Part shown: piece after piece, positions 55,664 to 63,441 of the stretch
How positions within the stretch are numbered: position 1 is the first letter of the stretch
Layout of the letters: every line of letters begins with the position of its first letter
Origin: Dethiosulfatarculus sandiegensis
GTDB taxonomy: Bacteria; Desulfobacterota; Desulfarculia; Desulfarculales; Desulfarculaceae
Assembly (NCBI RefSeq): GCF_000931935.2
Contig: NZ_AZAC01000016.1
Span: 1-64,000, forward strand
Length of the DNA stretch: 64,000 bases
Direction of reading: 5' to 3'
The notes under the pieces: model-generated
What the model was told of the DNA's origin: nothing
The model's database searches: none
What the model saw: the letters and a program-made list of their open reading frames with translations, nothing else
Position numbers and translations under genes: made by a program

Positions 55664-57280
55664 TTGCGTTTACTGATTTCCATATATCGTTTTTTACCGG
55701 TTTTACTGTTGTTTTTAGGTCTTGCCGGGTGCCTTAAGCCCGGCGGCTGGCCTGTGGACCAGGCTGAATATGATAAGCGCTTTCCCCAAGATGACTATCT
55801 GAGCTTACAGGTCCCGGCCGAGTTGAAGCCCGAGCAAGCCCAGGCTCCATCTTTTAAGGTGAATGAAAAAGGGCAGACTTTGCTTTCCTTGGAACAGGCG
55901 GCCTATGCAGCCTTGAGAGGAAACCAAGAGCTTACGGTCCGGCAGTTCGCGCCTGTGCAAGCCGGAGCCTTTGAAAAGATAGAACGGGGTGTTTTTTCGC
56001 CTGAACTTTTTGCGGATTTTTCCTATGGCCTGGAAAAGGCCGATAAATTCAAAACCTCATCCAGAACCTGGAAAAACGAAGAAACCACGGAAACCCTGGC
56101 TACAGCCGGGGTGCGCAGGCGTTTTGCAAGCGGCACAAATGTGGAGATAAGCGCGGAAGGGGATAGGACCTCCTCCAGCCTGGACCCGGATGAGAGCGAG
56201 GCCCGGTTGGGCTTGAGCATTACCCAGTCTTTGTTAAGGGGCCTGGGGCCGGTGGTGAACCTGGTGGCTGTGCGTCAGGCCGAACTTAAGACCAGGGCCA
56301 GTCTGTATGAATTAAGGGGCTTTACCGAAGCCACCCTGGCCCAGGCTGAGATCGCCTATTGGGAGTTTGTGCAGGCCGAAAGGGAAATAGCCATTTTCAA
56401 GCGCTCCCTGGAAGTGGCCCAGCAGCAGCTTTTGGAGATCGAGCAGAGGATAGAGGTGGGCATGCTGCCCCAGGTGGAGGCTGCCGCGGCCAGGGCGGAA
56501 GTGGCCAGACGCGAACAGGCCACCATTGAGGCGGAGAGCAACCTGGAAGACAGAAGGCTGAGGCTTTTGCGCATTATCAACCCCGGCGGCGGCCTGGGGC
56601 TTAAACTCGTCAGCACCAGCCGGCCGGACCTCACCCCAAGGTCGATAAAAGATATCAAGGCCCGAGCAGCCCTGGCCCGCAAGTCCAGGCCGGATCTGAA
56701 TGAAGCCAGGCTTAGGCTAAAGGAAAACCGCCTGCAGACCATAGCAACCAAAAACGGCCTCCTGCCGAGGCTTGATCTGTTTGTCAGCCTGGGCAAGACA
56801 GGATATGCCCAGTCTTTATCCAATTCGTTTTCAGACTTGGACGGCTCCAATTATGATGCCGTGGCCGGGGTGAAGCTCAGTCATTACCTGGATAACCTTT
56901 CGGCCGAGGGTCGTCACACCGCTGCCCTGGCCTCGGCCAGGCAGGCCCGGGCGGCTCTTGACAACCTTAATCAACAGGTGGAGCTGGATGTGAGGCTGGC
57001 CCTGAACCAGGTTGAAAGGGCCAGGCGCCAGATCTTTGCCACCCGTCTGACCAGGGAGCTACAGGAAAAAACGGTTTTTGCGGAGATAGAACGCTTTGAC
57101 GTGGGCAAGAGCACCTCGCTTTTGGTGGCCCAGGCCCAGCGGGATCTTTTGGCCAGCCAGATAAACGAAGTTCAGGCCATTGTTTATTATCGTATTGGTT
57201 TGGTGAGGCTTTATCTGGCAGAGGGCAGCCTGTTGCAAAGACGCGGCGTTTCCGTGGCCGCTAAACCGTCGCTTTGGTAG
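55664..57280 (+). CDS. TolC-family outer-membrane channel lipoprotein
   Basis: 538 residues from the TTG at 55664, which has GGAG six bases upstream. A TTG at 55622 lies inside the pump gene. The N-terminus is a lipoprotein signal with lipobox LAGC (Cys21-24 region), so the mature protein is lipidated. Two TolC-type repeats follow, with long helices (LYELRGFTEATLAQAEIAYWE and LDNLNQQVELDVRLALNQVE are each part of one). It forms the outer-membrane exit duct of the pump. It converges on a small ATL gene. Confidence 0.91.
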   Translation: MRLLISIYRFLPVLLLFLGLAGCLKPGGWPVDQAEYDKRFPQDDYLSLQVPAELKPEQAQAPSFKVNEKGQTLLSLEQAAYAALRGNQELTVRQFAPVQAGAFEKIERGVFSPELFADFSYGLEKADKFKTSSRTWKNEETTETLATAGVRRRFASGTNVEISAEGDRTSSSLDPDESEARLGLSITQSLLRGLGPVVNLVAVRQAELKTRASLYELRGFTEATLAQAEIAYWEFVQAEREIAIFKRSLEVAQQQLLEIEQRIEVGMLPQVEAAAARAEVARREQATIEAESNLEDRRLRLLRIINPGGGLGLKLVSTSRPDLTPRSIKDIKARAALARKSRPDLNEARLRLKENRLQTIATKNGLLPRLDLFVSLGKTGYAQSLSNSFSDLDGSNYDAVAGVKLSHYLDNLSAEGRHTAALASARQARAALDNLNQQVELDVRLALNQVERARRQIFATRLTRELQEKTVFAEIERFDVGKSTSLLVAQAQRDLLASQINEVQAIVYYRIGLVRLYLAEGSLLQRRGVSVAAKPSLW

Positions 57281-57290
57281 GTGAGGTTCT

Positions 57291-57629
57291 CTAAATCAGG
57301 CCGCCGATGGGATTCCACAAATACTCCTCCAGGTCAACATTGCCCTTTAAATCAAGGTAAATCCCTTCCGCCTCAAGCAGGGCCTTTTGGCGTTCGTAAC
57401 CCTGGTCTTTCAAGGCTATGCGGCCCTGTTTGTTGATGACCCTGTGCCAGGGCAGGCCCCTTTTGCGGGAAGATGAATGGAGCACTCTCGCCACTTGCCT
57501 GGCAGCACGGGGATTGCCGGCCCTTTCCGCTATTCCGCCATAGGTCGCCACCTTGCCCGGCGGGATTTCCCTGATGATATCGATCACCCGTTCCGTAAAG
57601 GTTTTTTGCTGCATTGCCTGAGTATTCAT
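57291..57629 (-). CDS. Alkyltransferase-like (ATL) DNA-repair protein
   Basis: 112 residues. It matches the MGMT C-terminal domain (IPPGKVATYGGIAERAGNPR, ARQVARVLHSS) but the active-site motif reads PWHRV in place of PCHRV. The reactive cysteine is thus Trp, which is the hallmark of ATL proteins. They bind O6-alkylguanine and hand it to nucleotide-excision repair instead of removing the alkyl group. It is a single gene, unrelated to the efflux operon beside it. Confidence 0.9.
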   Translation of the reverse strand: MNTQAMQQKTFTERVIDIIREIPPGKVATYGGIAERAGNPRAARQVARVLHSSSRKRGLPWHRVINKQGRIALKDQGYERQKALLEAEGIYLDLKGNVDLEEYLWNPIGGLI

Positions 57630-57777
57630 GCCTCAAGTGGTTATCAGCCGCGGTTCACCCGCAGCTTCTTTTTCACATAGCTGTCCTGTTTTCTAGTTTG
57701 GGTGGGCAAAACTTCACCTGTGTCCTGTTCAGTACCAGGTAAATAAGGCTTTTTATCGGGGCGCCAATCGGCTCAAA

Positions 57778-57814
57778 GGAGTCGGGCCTTTTTACAGGCC
57801 GGCAAACAGGCTCC
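57778..57814 (-). terminator. Possible terminator after the corrinoid protein gene
   Basis: Nested arms GGAG/CTCC (57778-57781 and 57811-57814) and GGCC pairs in between lie 15 bp past the stop codon on the minus strand. The T-rich outer side is short (CTCCTTT). Support is moderate. Confidence 0.45.
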
Positions 57815-57828
57815 TGTTTTCAAAACCG

Positions 57829-58503
57829 TCAGACAGCGGGATTGGTATGCACTATTTTCTGACAAATCTTCAGGCCTTCGGCGGCATCCCTGGCCCAGAG
57901 GGATACGCCCACATATTCAGCCAGGCGTGCGTCCAGGCAGGTGCCGCCCACCACAATCCGATTTTTCGCAAAAGGGAACTCGTCAGCCAAGACTTTCACC
58001 GCGTCCTTTAAATATTCCACACTGGTGGTGAGCACGCAGCTTATGCATATGGCGTCCGGTTTCAGTTCCCTGGCCTTTTGCAAAAAATTCACGACCGGTA
58101 CATCCACTCCCAGATCTATGACCTCAAAGCCGTTGCAGTTAAGCAAAAGGGCGAAAAGGTTCTTGCCAAGGTCATGGATGTCGCCCTCTATGGTGCCTAT
58201 AAGGACGCGTCCTTTGTTGTTCGGATGCCCGGGCTTTAAATAGGGGCGTAATATCTCCGTGGCCGACCGCATTATCTCTCCCGCCATTATCAATGCGGCT
58301 ATGAAATAGACTCCTGTTTCAAACTTGGTTCCGACGCGCCGCATACCTTCCATGAAGCAAGCCAGGAGATCCCTATGGTCAACTCCTTCGGCCAGCATAC
58401 TTTTCAGCTCGGCCAGGCTTTCCTCTTCCTTTAGCTGCACGATCAGGTCAAGCAGTCGCTTCAGCCGCAAGTCCAAGGCGCCTTGTTCTGTACGATCAGT
58501 CAT
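57829..58503 (-). CDS. Corrinoid (cobalamin-binding) methyl carrier protein
   Basis: 224 residues from the ATG at 58503. An N-terminal helical cap domain (about 1-90) is followed by a B12-binding Rossmann domain with GDIHDLGKNLFALLLN, whose DxHxxG motif gives the cobalt-ligand histidine. Further on are VIDLGVDVP and VGGTCLDARLAEYVG. Such proteins carry a methyl group between a substrate methyltransferase and a folate methyltransferase. The start overlaps the stop of the GntR gene by eight bases, so the two are translationally coupled. It is a paralogue of the 61091-61735 protein. Confidence 0.92.
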   Translation of the reverse strand: MTDRTEQGALDLRLKRLLDLIVQLKEEESLAELKSMLAEGVDHRDLLACFMEGMRRVGTKFETGVYFIAALIMAGEIMRSATEILRPYLKPGHPNNKGRVLIGTIEGDIHDLGKNLFALLLNCNGFEVIDLGVDVPVVNFLQKARELKPDAICISCVLTTSVEYLKDAVKVLADEFPFAKNRIVVGGTCLDARLAEYVGVSLWARDAAEGLKICQKIVHTNPAV

Positions 58504-59308
58504 CCCAGATACCAACCTTGCTAATTAATGGCATTTTTTCATGGCTTATCAAGAACCAGCCAAAAGCGGTGGGCTGATCATCAAAATTATAAAATAAATG
58601 ATCCAGTTTAAATACCGGCTCTCCCTGCTTCAGCTCCAAAAGCCGGGCCTCGCGCGGCTCCAAAAGAGTGGGAGTAAGACGCAAGGATCCGCGTTTGAAA
58701 TTGGAATATCCTTCTTGAAAAATGAGCCCGGTCAATACCACCGTATCCAACATGGCCTCCACTGTGGGCGATGTGGGATCAAAGGTGGTAAAGGAAACGT
58801 GCAGGGTGAAAGGCTCGTTTTGGTGTGAGATGATCCTCTCCACCATGATAACCGAATCTTTGGCCTGTAACCCCAGAACTTCTTTTTCCGGGCCGGCCCC
58901 CTTTTTCACCTCAGCCTTTACAATGCGCACTTGAAGATTATCCTGATCACCAAACACACGGGCAAAGGACTCCAGGTCAAAATTGCTGGTGCCTACGTCC
59001 ACCTTGCGCACATATGTGCCGCTGCCCTGCACCCTGCGCACCAGGTTGTTTTCTTCCAGGACACTCACTGCCTGGCGGGCGGTCATGGCGCTGACTCCGT
59101 ATGCCTTGGCCAGGGTTGCCTCTGCCGGCAGGCGAGAACCCGGGGGGTATTCGCCCCTTGAAATGCCTGACCTTAAAAAATCGGCCAATTGAGCGTAGGC
59201 CGGCATGGGCGAGGCTTTGTCAATGGCCTCTTTGACCTCCAGCAGGGGGCGTCTCGGGCCTTTGTCCGGATTTTGCCGTTTCTTTATGTTTGCCTTCAAG
59301 TTGGACAC
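58496..59308 (-). CDS. GntR-family regulator, HutC/UTRA type
   Basis: 270 residues from the GTG at 59308 (GAGG ten bases upstream). A TTG at 59317 or a downstream Met are alternatives. The winged helix (about 40-100) has LPAEATLAKAYGVSAMTARQ. The UTRA ligand domain (about 115-265) has VMVERIISHQNEPFTLHVS-type strands. UTRA regulators bind a small effector and release the operator. It is transcribed away from the DUF1638/methyltransferase operon, from a shared intergenic region with two 13-bp direct repeats, and probably controls both sides. Confidence 0.88.
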   Translation of the reverse strand: MSNLKANIKKRQNPDKGPRRPLLEVKEAIDKASPMPAYAQLADFLRSGISRGEYPPGSRLPAEATLAKAYGVSAMTARQAVSVLEENNLVRRVQGSGTYVRKVDVGTSNFDLESFARVFGDQDNLQVRIVKAEVKKGAGPEKEVLGLQAKDSVIMVERIISHQNEPFTLHVSFTTFDPTSPTVEAMLDTVVLTGLIFQEGYSNFKRGSLRLTPTLLEPREARLLELKQGEPVFKLDHLFYNFDDQPTAFGWFLISHEKMPLISKVGIWDD

Positions 59309-59520
59309 TCTGCACAAACCTCATGAATATCAGTACTAATGCCACACCCAACTGATCAGAGGTTGGCGCATGGGGTCGCTCTGGTTATGAAAAATAATTC
59401 ACCAGGTAATATATACGAAATCATCCCGCCTTTAAACCTTTGTTTTCCAATGGCTTATCAACTGCAAATCCAGATGCTGCCGTAATAAATAATTTTTGGA
59501 TGCGGCGTTATTTTAGAATT

Positions 59521-59557
59521 ACTCTATAAGACTCTTGTAAAATCACTCTATAAGACT
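59521..59557. promoter_or_regulatory. Two identical 13-bp direct repeats, probable GntR operator
   Basis: ACTCTATAAGACT occurs at 59521-59533 and 59545-59557, 24 bp apart start to start. The inner TCTATAAGA is a near-palindrome. The second copy sits between the -35 and -10 boxes of the plus promoter, and the first is just upstream of the -35. The rest of the 59318-59597 region has no other dyad. Confidence 0.6.
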
Positions 59558-59562
59558 ATAAT
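59535..59562 (+). promoter_or_regulatory. Promoter of the DUF1638/methyltransferase operon
   Basis: TTGTAA (59535-59540), 16-bp spacer, TATAAT (59557-59562). A start site near 59569 would leave a leader of about 30 bases before the GTG at 59598. Repression by a protein on the overlapping direct repeats is straightforward. Confidence 0.6.
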
Positions 59563-59597
59563 ACTCTAAAACCGATTAGACTTGGGAGATAAATTAC

Positions 59598-60245
59598 GTG
59601 CCTTTCCCCAATAAAGTCATCACCTGTAGAGCGTTGGCCCCGTTGGTCAAGGAACTGCTGGGAACAGATGAGCCCTTGACTGTGTTGGATATCGCCTTGC
59701 ATTTGCAGCCGGAACGGCTGCGCCAAAGCATAGGAGAGGAGGTGGCCCGCCTGGAACGTAATGGTGAAACCATACTGTTGGCTTATGGTTTATGCGGCCG
59801 AGCCCTGGAAGGGGTGGTGGCAAAAAAGAGCACCCTGGTTTTATCCAAGGTTGATGATTGCGTTGGAATGTTACTGGGCTCCCGCCAGAGGCACCGGCAG
59901 GTTCTACATGAAAATCCAGGCACCTATTTCCTGGAATCGCACTGGCTCGACACAGAGCTGAATATCTTCGATCAACTCAAAAAAGATTTAAAACGCTTCC
60001 CCAAAGAACGGCAACAGCAGCTGCTTAAAGTGGCCTTGAAACATTACAACCGGCTTGCTTTGCTCACCGGCAAAGATCAATCCATCGAGCCCTTAAAGCG
60101 TTGCCGTCAACTGGCCAAAAAACACGACATGACCTTCTGTTGCCTGCCCAAAGATTTGAAACTATTGGACAAACTTTTACATGGACCGTGGGATGGACCT
60201 GAATTCATAGTGGCCCCCCCCGGTATCCCCATCCCTATGTTTTAG
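59598..60245 (+). CDS. DUF1638-family protein of the corrinoid locus
   Basis: 215 residues, GTG start with GGGAG upstream. It matches the DUF1638 pattern: VLDIALHLQPERLRQSIGEE, ILLAYGLCGRALEGV and the DDCVGMLLGSR box with conserved Asp/Cys residues. DUF1638 genes are frequent beside corrinoid methyltransferases and cobalamin-dependent enzymes. The Cys and Asp residues may bind a metal or corrinoid. Its exact role is not known. It is the first gene of the plus-strand operon. Confidence 0.85.
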   Translation: MPFPNKVITCRALAPLVKELLGTDEPLTVLDIALHLQPERLRQSIGEEVARLERNGETILLAYGLCGRALEGVVAKKSTLVLSKVDDCVGMLLGSRQRHRQVLHENPGTYFLESHWLDTELNIFDQLKKDLKRFPKERQQQLLKVALKHYNRLALLTGKDQSIEPLKRCRQLAKKHDMTFCCLPKDLKLLDKLLHGPWDGPEFIVAPPGIPIPMF

Positions 60246-60263
60246 TGAAAGTGAGGGAATTTT

Positions 60264-61073
60264 ATGATTATTATCGGTGAAAAAATCAACGGCACCCGTA
60301 AAAAGGTGGGTGCCGCCATCAGGGAGCGTGACGCCGAACATATAAAACAACTTGCCCTCAATCAGGTGGAAGCGGGCAGCGACTATCTAGATGTGAACGC
60401 CGGCACCTCCCCCAGCCGTGAGCCCGAGGACATGGCCTGGCTGGTGGAGTGCATCCAATCGGTAACCGACTGCCCGCTTTGTCTGGACAGCGCCAATCCC
60501 GAGGCCCTGAAGACTGGTCTCGACCTCGTAAAGAAAACTCCTATCATAAATTCGGTCAGCGGGGAAAAGTCCCGTATCGAGGGTGTATTGCCTTTAGCCC
60601 TTGAATATAAAACCGGACTGATTCTACTGGCCCTGGACGACGAGGTGGGCATTGCCGATAATGCCGAGGGTCGCCTCAAGATTGTCCATCGCCTGGTGGG
60701 TTTGGCCAAGGACGGAGGCCTGCGGGAAGACCAACTTTATGTCGATCCGCTGGTGACTGCTATCAGCACCGGCGATCAAAACGCCCTGATTACCTTTGAC
60801 AGCATAAAAAGTGTGCATGAGGCCTATCCCAAAGCACACGTAACCTGCGGCCTCAGCAACATTTCCTTTGGCATGCCCTTGCGTTCATTGATCAATCAAA
60901 CTTTTATGGCCATGTGCATTCAAATGGGGCTGGACAGCGCCATTATCGACCCCAACAACAGCGACCTTATCGGCGTGATGCTGGCGGCGGAAATGCTCAC
61001 GGGAAGAGATAAGTTCTGCCAAAAATTCAGCCGGGCCTACCGGTCCGGGAAAATCACAAAAGAGCAAAAATAA
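60264..61073 (+). CDS. Methyltetrahydrofolate:corrinoid methyltransferase (pterin-binding family)
   Basis: 269 residues. The DHPS-like TIM barrel of the MeTr/AcsE group is seen in IIGEKINGTRKKVGAAIRER, DYLDVNAGTSPS and the pterin-site LCLDSANPEALKTGL. Further motifs are IINSVSGE and VDPLVTAIST. This protein moves a methyl group between tetrahydrofolate and the corrinoid carriers. It is co-transcribed with the next two genes (18 bp or less between them). Confidence 0.92.
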   Translation: MIIIGEKINGTRKKVGAAIRERDAEHIKQLALNQVEAGSDYLDVNAGTSPSREPEDMAWLVECIQSVTDCPLCLDSANPEALKTGLDLVKKTPIINSVSGEKSRIEGVLPLALEYKTGLILLALDDEVGIADNAEGRLKIVHRLVGLAKDGGLREDQLYVDPLVTAISTGDQNALITFDSIKSVHEAYPKAHVTCGLSNISFGMPLRSLINQTFMAMCIQMGLDSAIIDPNNSDLIGVMLAAEMLTGRDKFCQKFSRAYRSGKITKEQK

Positions 61074-61090
61074 ACTATTTGGAGGTTAAA

Positions 61091-61735
61091 ATGGCTGATC
61101 TACAGGAACTCTATACTGCGATTGTAGAAATGCAGGAAGAAACCGCCATGGAGTTAACCAACACCCTTCTTGATGAGGGCGTTCCGGCCATGGATATCTT
61201 CAACCGCTATCAGGACGCTCTGGGGGAAGTTGGCCAGCGATTTGAAAAACAACTTTACTTCATCCCCGAGTTGATCATGTCAGGCGAAATGATGAAAGCA
61301 GCGGCCGATATTCTCAAGCCTTACCTGGCCAAGGAAAGAACAACGGGAAACGGCGGGGAAAAGTTGGGCAAGGTGGTTATGGCCACCGTTCAAGGAGACA
61401 TCCACGACATAGGCAAGAATATCGCCACCATGATGCTGGAACTGAACGGCCTTGATGTGAAAGACCTTGGGGTCGATGTGCCCACTGAAAAGATCATAGA
61501 AGAGGCCAAGGCTTTTGGCGCGGATGTAATTGGCTTGAGCGGCCTGTTGACCCTGGCTTTTGACCCCATGAAGTCTGTGGTGGATAAGCTGAAAGACGAG
61601 GGACTCAGGGATGATATCAAGGTGCTCATCGGCGGCGGTCAGATGGACGAACAGGTGCTTAGTTATGTGGGAGCCGACGCCTATGTGACAGATGCCGTGG
61701 AAGGTGTCAGCCGAGTCAAGGGATGGGTCAGTTAA
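61091..61735 (+). CDS. Corrinoid (cobalamin-binding) methyl carrier protein
   Basis: 214 residues from the ATG at 61091 (TTGGAGG upstream). The cap domain has TAIVEMQEETAMELTNTLLD. The B12 motif is GDIHDIGKNIATMMLELNG (DxHxxG), followed by DLGVDVP and IGGGQMDEQVLSYVGADAY. It is the partner of the MeTr encoded just upstream and of the URO-D methyltransferase encoded downstream. It is distinct from, though related to, the 57829-58503 protein. Confidence 0.93.
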   Translation: MADLQELYTAIVEMQEETAMELTNTLLDEGVPAMDIFNRYQDALGEVGQRFEKQLYFIPELIMSGEMMKAAADILKPYLAKERTTGNGGEKLGKVVMATVQGDIHDIGKNIATMMLELNGLDVKDLGVDVPTEKIIEEAKAFGADVIGLSGLLTLAFDPMKSVVDKLKDEGLRDDIKVLIGGGQMDEQVLSYVGADAYVTDAVEGVSRVKGWVS

Positions 61736-61774
61736 TCGCCTTCAAATCAAAATAAAAATTTCCCGGAGGGAATC

Positions 61775-63109
61775 ATGATTAAAGGATTTGAAAAGCTCTC
61801 GGTTATAGAGAGGCAGGACGCTTTTCTGGAGCAATGGGCCTCGGGTGAGGGTATAGAGTTTACCAGCGAGGAAAACAGGGCCGCTTATAAAGAGCGCGCC
61901 GGGCTGGTGGCCGCTGCCTTGAAAATAGATCAAGACATCAAGCGCGTGCCGATCATGCCCTTGACCACCTTTGCCCCCACCATGTTGAAGGGGATTTCCG
62001 GGCGTCAGGCCATGTATGATCCCGATGCCGCCGGCCAGGCGTATCTGGATTTTTGCACCACCTATCAACCCGACACTGCAGGCGCGGCGCCCATGTTGGG
62101 CTATGGCCCGGCCCTGGACACCTTGAAATACCACCTGTACAAATGGCCGGGCAATGGAGTGGCCGAGCATCTTTCCTACCAGTTCCACGAAAAGGAATAC
62201 ATGAAGGCGGATGAGTTTGATCATCTGATCAACGATCCCACGGATTTCTGGCTCCGTTCCTGGATGCCAAAGACCATGGGAGCCCTGGCTCCCCTGGCCG
62301 AGATTCCGCCGGTTTATGGCAGCATGGAGCTGCCCATGCTGGGCTCCTGGCTGATTGCGCTTGGAACCCCACCGGTGCAGGAAGCTTTCGAGACTCTCCT
62401 CAAGGCAGGCCGGCAGTATTTTGAATGGATCAATTGCCTGGGCGGGTATTTGGCCCAGATTCTGGCTGCCGGGTTCCCCTTTGGGGCAGGCGGCGCCACC
62501 AAGGCTCCTTTTGACACCTTAAGCGATTCCTTCCGAGGCACCACTCCCCTGATGATGGACATGTACCGCCGCCCCGAAAAGGTTTTGGAGGCAGTGGAGC
62601 GTCTGGTGCCTGCCATGATCAAGACCGGTGTGGATGGGGCCGTGGCAAGCGGAAATCCCCTGGTGTTCATCCCCTTGCACAAAGGCGCCGATGGCTTCAT
62701 GTCTGACGAGCAGTTCCAGAAGTTCTATTGGCCCACCTTAAAGGCCGTTATGTACGGCTTGGCCAAGGCTGGATGTGTGCCCGCCTGCTTTGTGGAGGGA
62801 GCCTATAACCAGCGTCTGGACTACCTGGCTGAAACAGCCGATATACGCTCCATGTACCTGTTCGATAGGACAGATATGGTAGAGGCCCGCAAAAAATTGG
62901 GCGGCAAGGTGTGTATTGCCGGTGGTTTCCCGATCTCTTTGATTCTTACCGGAACCCCGGAACAGGTCAAGGAAGGGACTAAAAAGCTCATTGACGATGC
63001 TGCCGGAGATAAGGGCTACATGCTCAGCATAGGTTGCGCCATGGATGAAGCCAAGCACGACACTATGTTGGCCTTTGTCGAGGCTGGTAAGGAATACGGT
63101 CAATACTAG
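61775..63109 (+). CDS. URO-D-family methyltransferase, probable substrate:corrinoid enzyme
   Basis: 444 residues, GGAGG before the ATG. It is longer than true HemE (about 350) and matches the branch of the family seen in anaerobic demethylation loci. The barrel core has KGISGRQAMYDPD and the substrate loop FIPLHKGADGFMSDEQFQKF. Late in the barrel, ACFVEGAYNQRLDYL carries Glu at a position where MtaA-type zinc enzymes have His or Cys. GGFPISLILTG and SIGCAMDEAKHDTM close the C-terminus. In position and family it should methylate the corrinoid protein from an unknown methyl donor (an O-methyl aromatic, an amine or a sulfur compound). Confidence 0.88.
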   Translation: MIKGFEKLSVIERQDAFLEQWASGEGIEFTSEENRAAYKERAGLVAAALKIDQDIKRVPIMPLTTFAPTMLKGISGRQAMYDPDAAGQAYLDFCTTYQPDTAGAAPMLGYGPALDTLKYHLYKWPGNGVAEHLSYQFHEKEYMKADEFDHLINDPTDFWLRSWMPKTMGALAPLAEIPPVYGSMELPMLGSWLIALGTPPVQEAFETLLKAGRQYFEWINCLGGYLAQILAAGFPFGAGGATKAPFDTLSDSFRGTTPLMMDMYRRPEKVLEAVERLVPAMIKTGVDGAVASGNPLVFIPLHKGADGFMSDEQFQKFYWPTLKAVMYGLAKAGCVPACFVEGAYNQRLDYLAETADIRSMYLFDRTDMVEARKKLGGKVCIAGGFPISLILTGTPEQVKEGTKKLIDDAAGDKGYMLSIGCAMDEAKHDTMLAFVEAGKEYGQY

Positions 63110-63441
63110 CGGGAGATTGGTTAGATCCCTTAAGCGGAACAAAGGTGGCTCCTCAAAACCCTTGATTGTTGTTGGGGAGCCACGAACACCTAACCAATGG
63201 ATACATAGAAAAAGAACTATTTAAAACGGATATTGGACAGGGGAATGGTCAACCCGGACAGAGGCATACCGTCATTACTCCATGAAAGAAGTAATGTAGT
63301 CATCGGGAGTGTGTGCCTTTTGGGGGGCTGATTACGGGCCTTCGTCTCAACCTGAGGATGAAAAAGAGATCTTATAGCCTTATTTACCAGCCAAATCTCA
63401 GTAGGCTTGTCACCACAAATGACAAGAAAAGGGGTGATACT
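63110..63441. other. Intergenic region with a hairpin, upstream of the outer-membrane protein
   Basis: About 330 bp. GTGGCTCC at 63145-63152 pairs with GGAGCCAC at 63176-63183, about 35 bp after the URO-D gene stop, and may end that transcript, although no T run follows. No other gene or operator was recognised. Confidence 0.5.
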
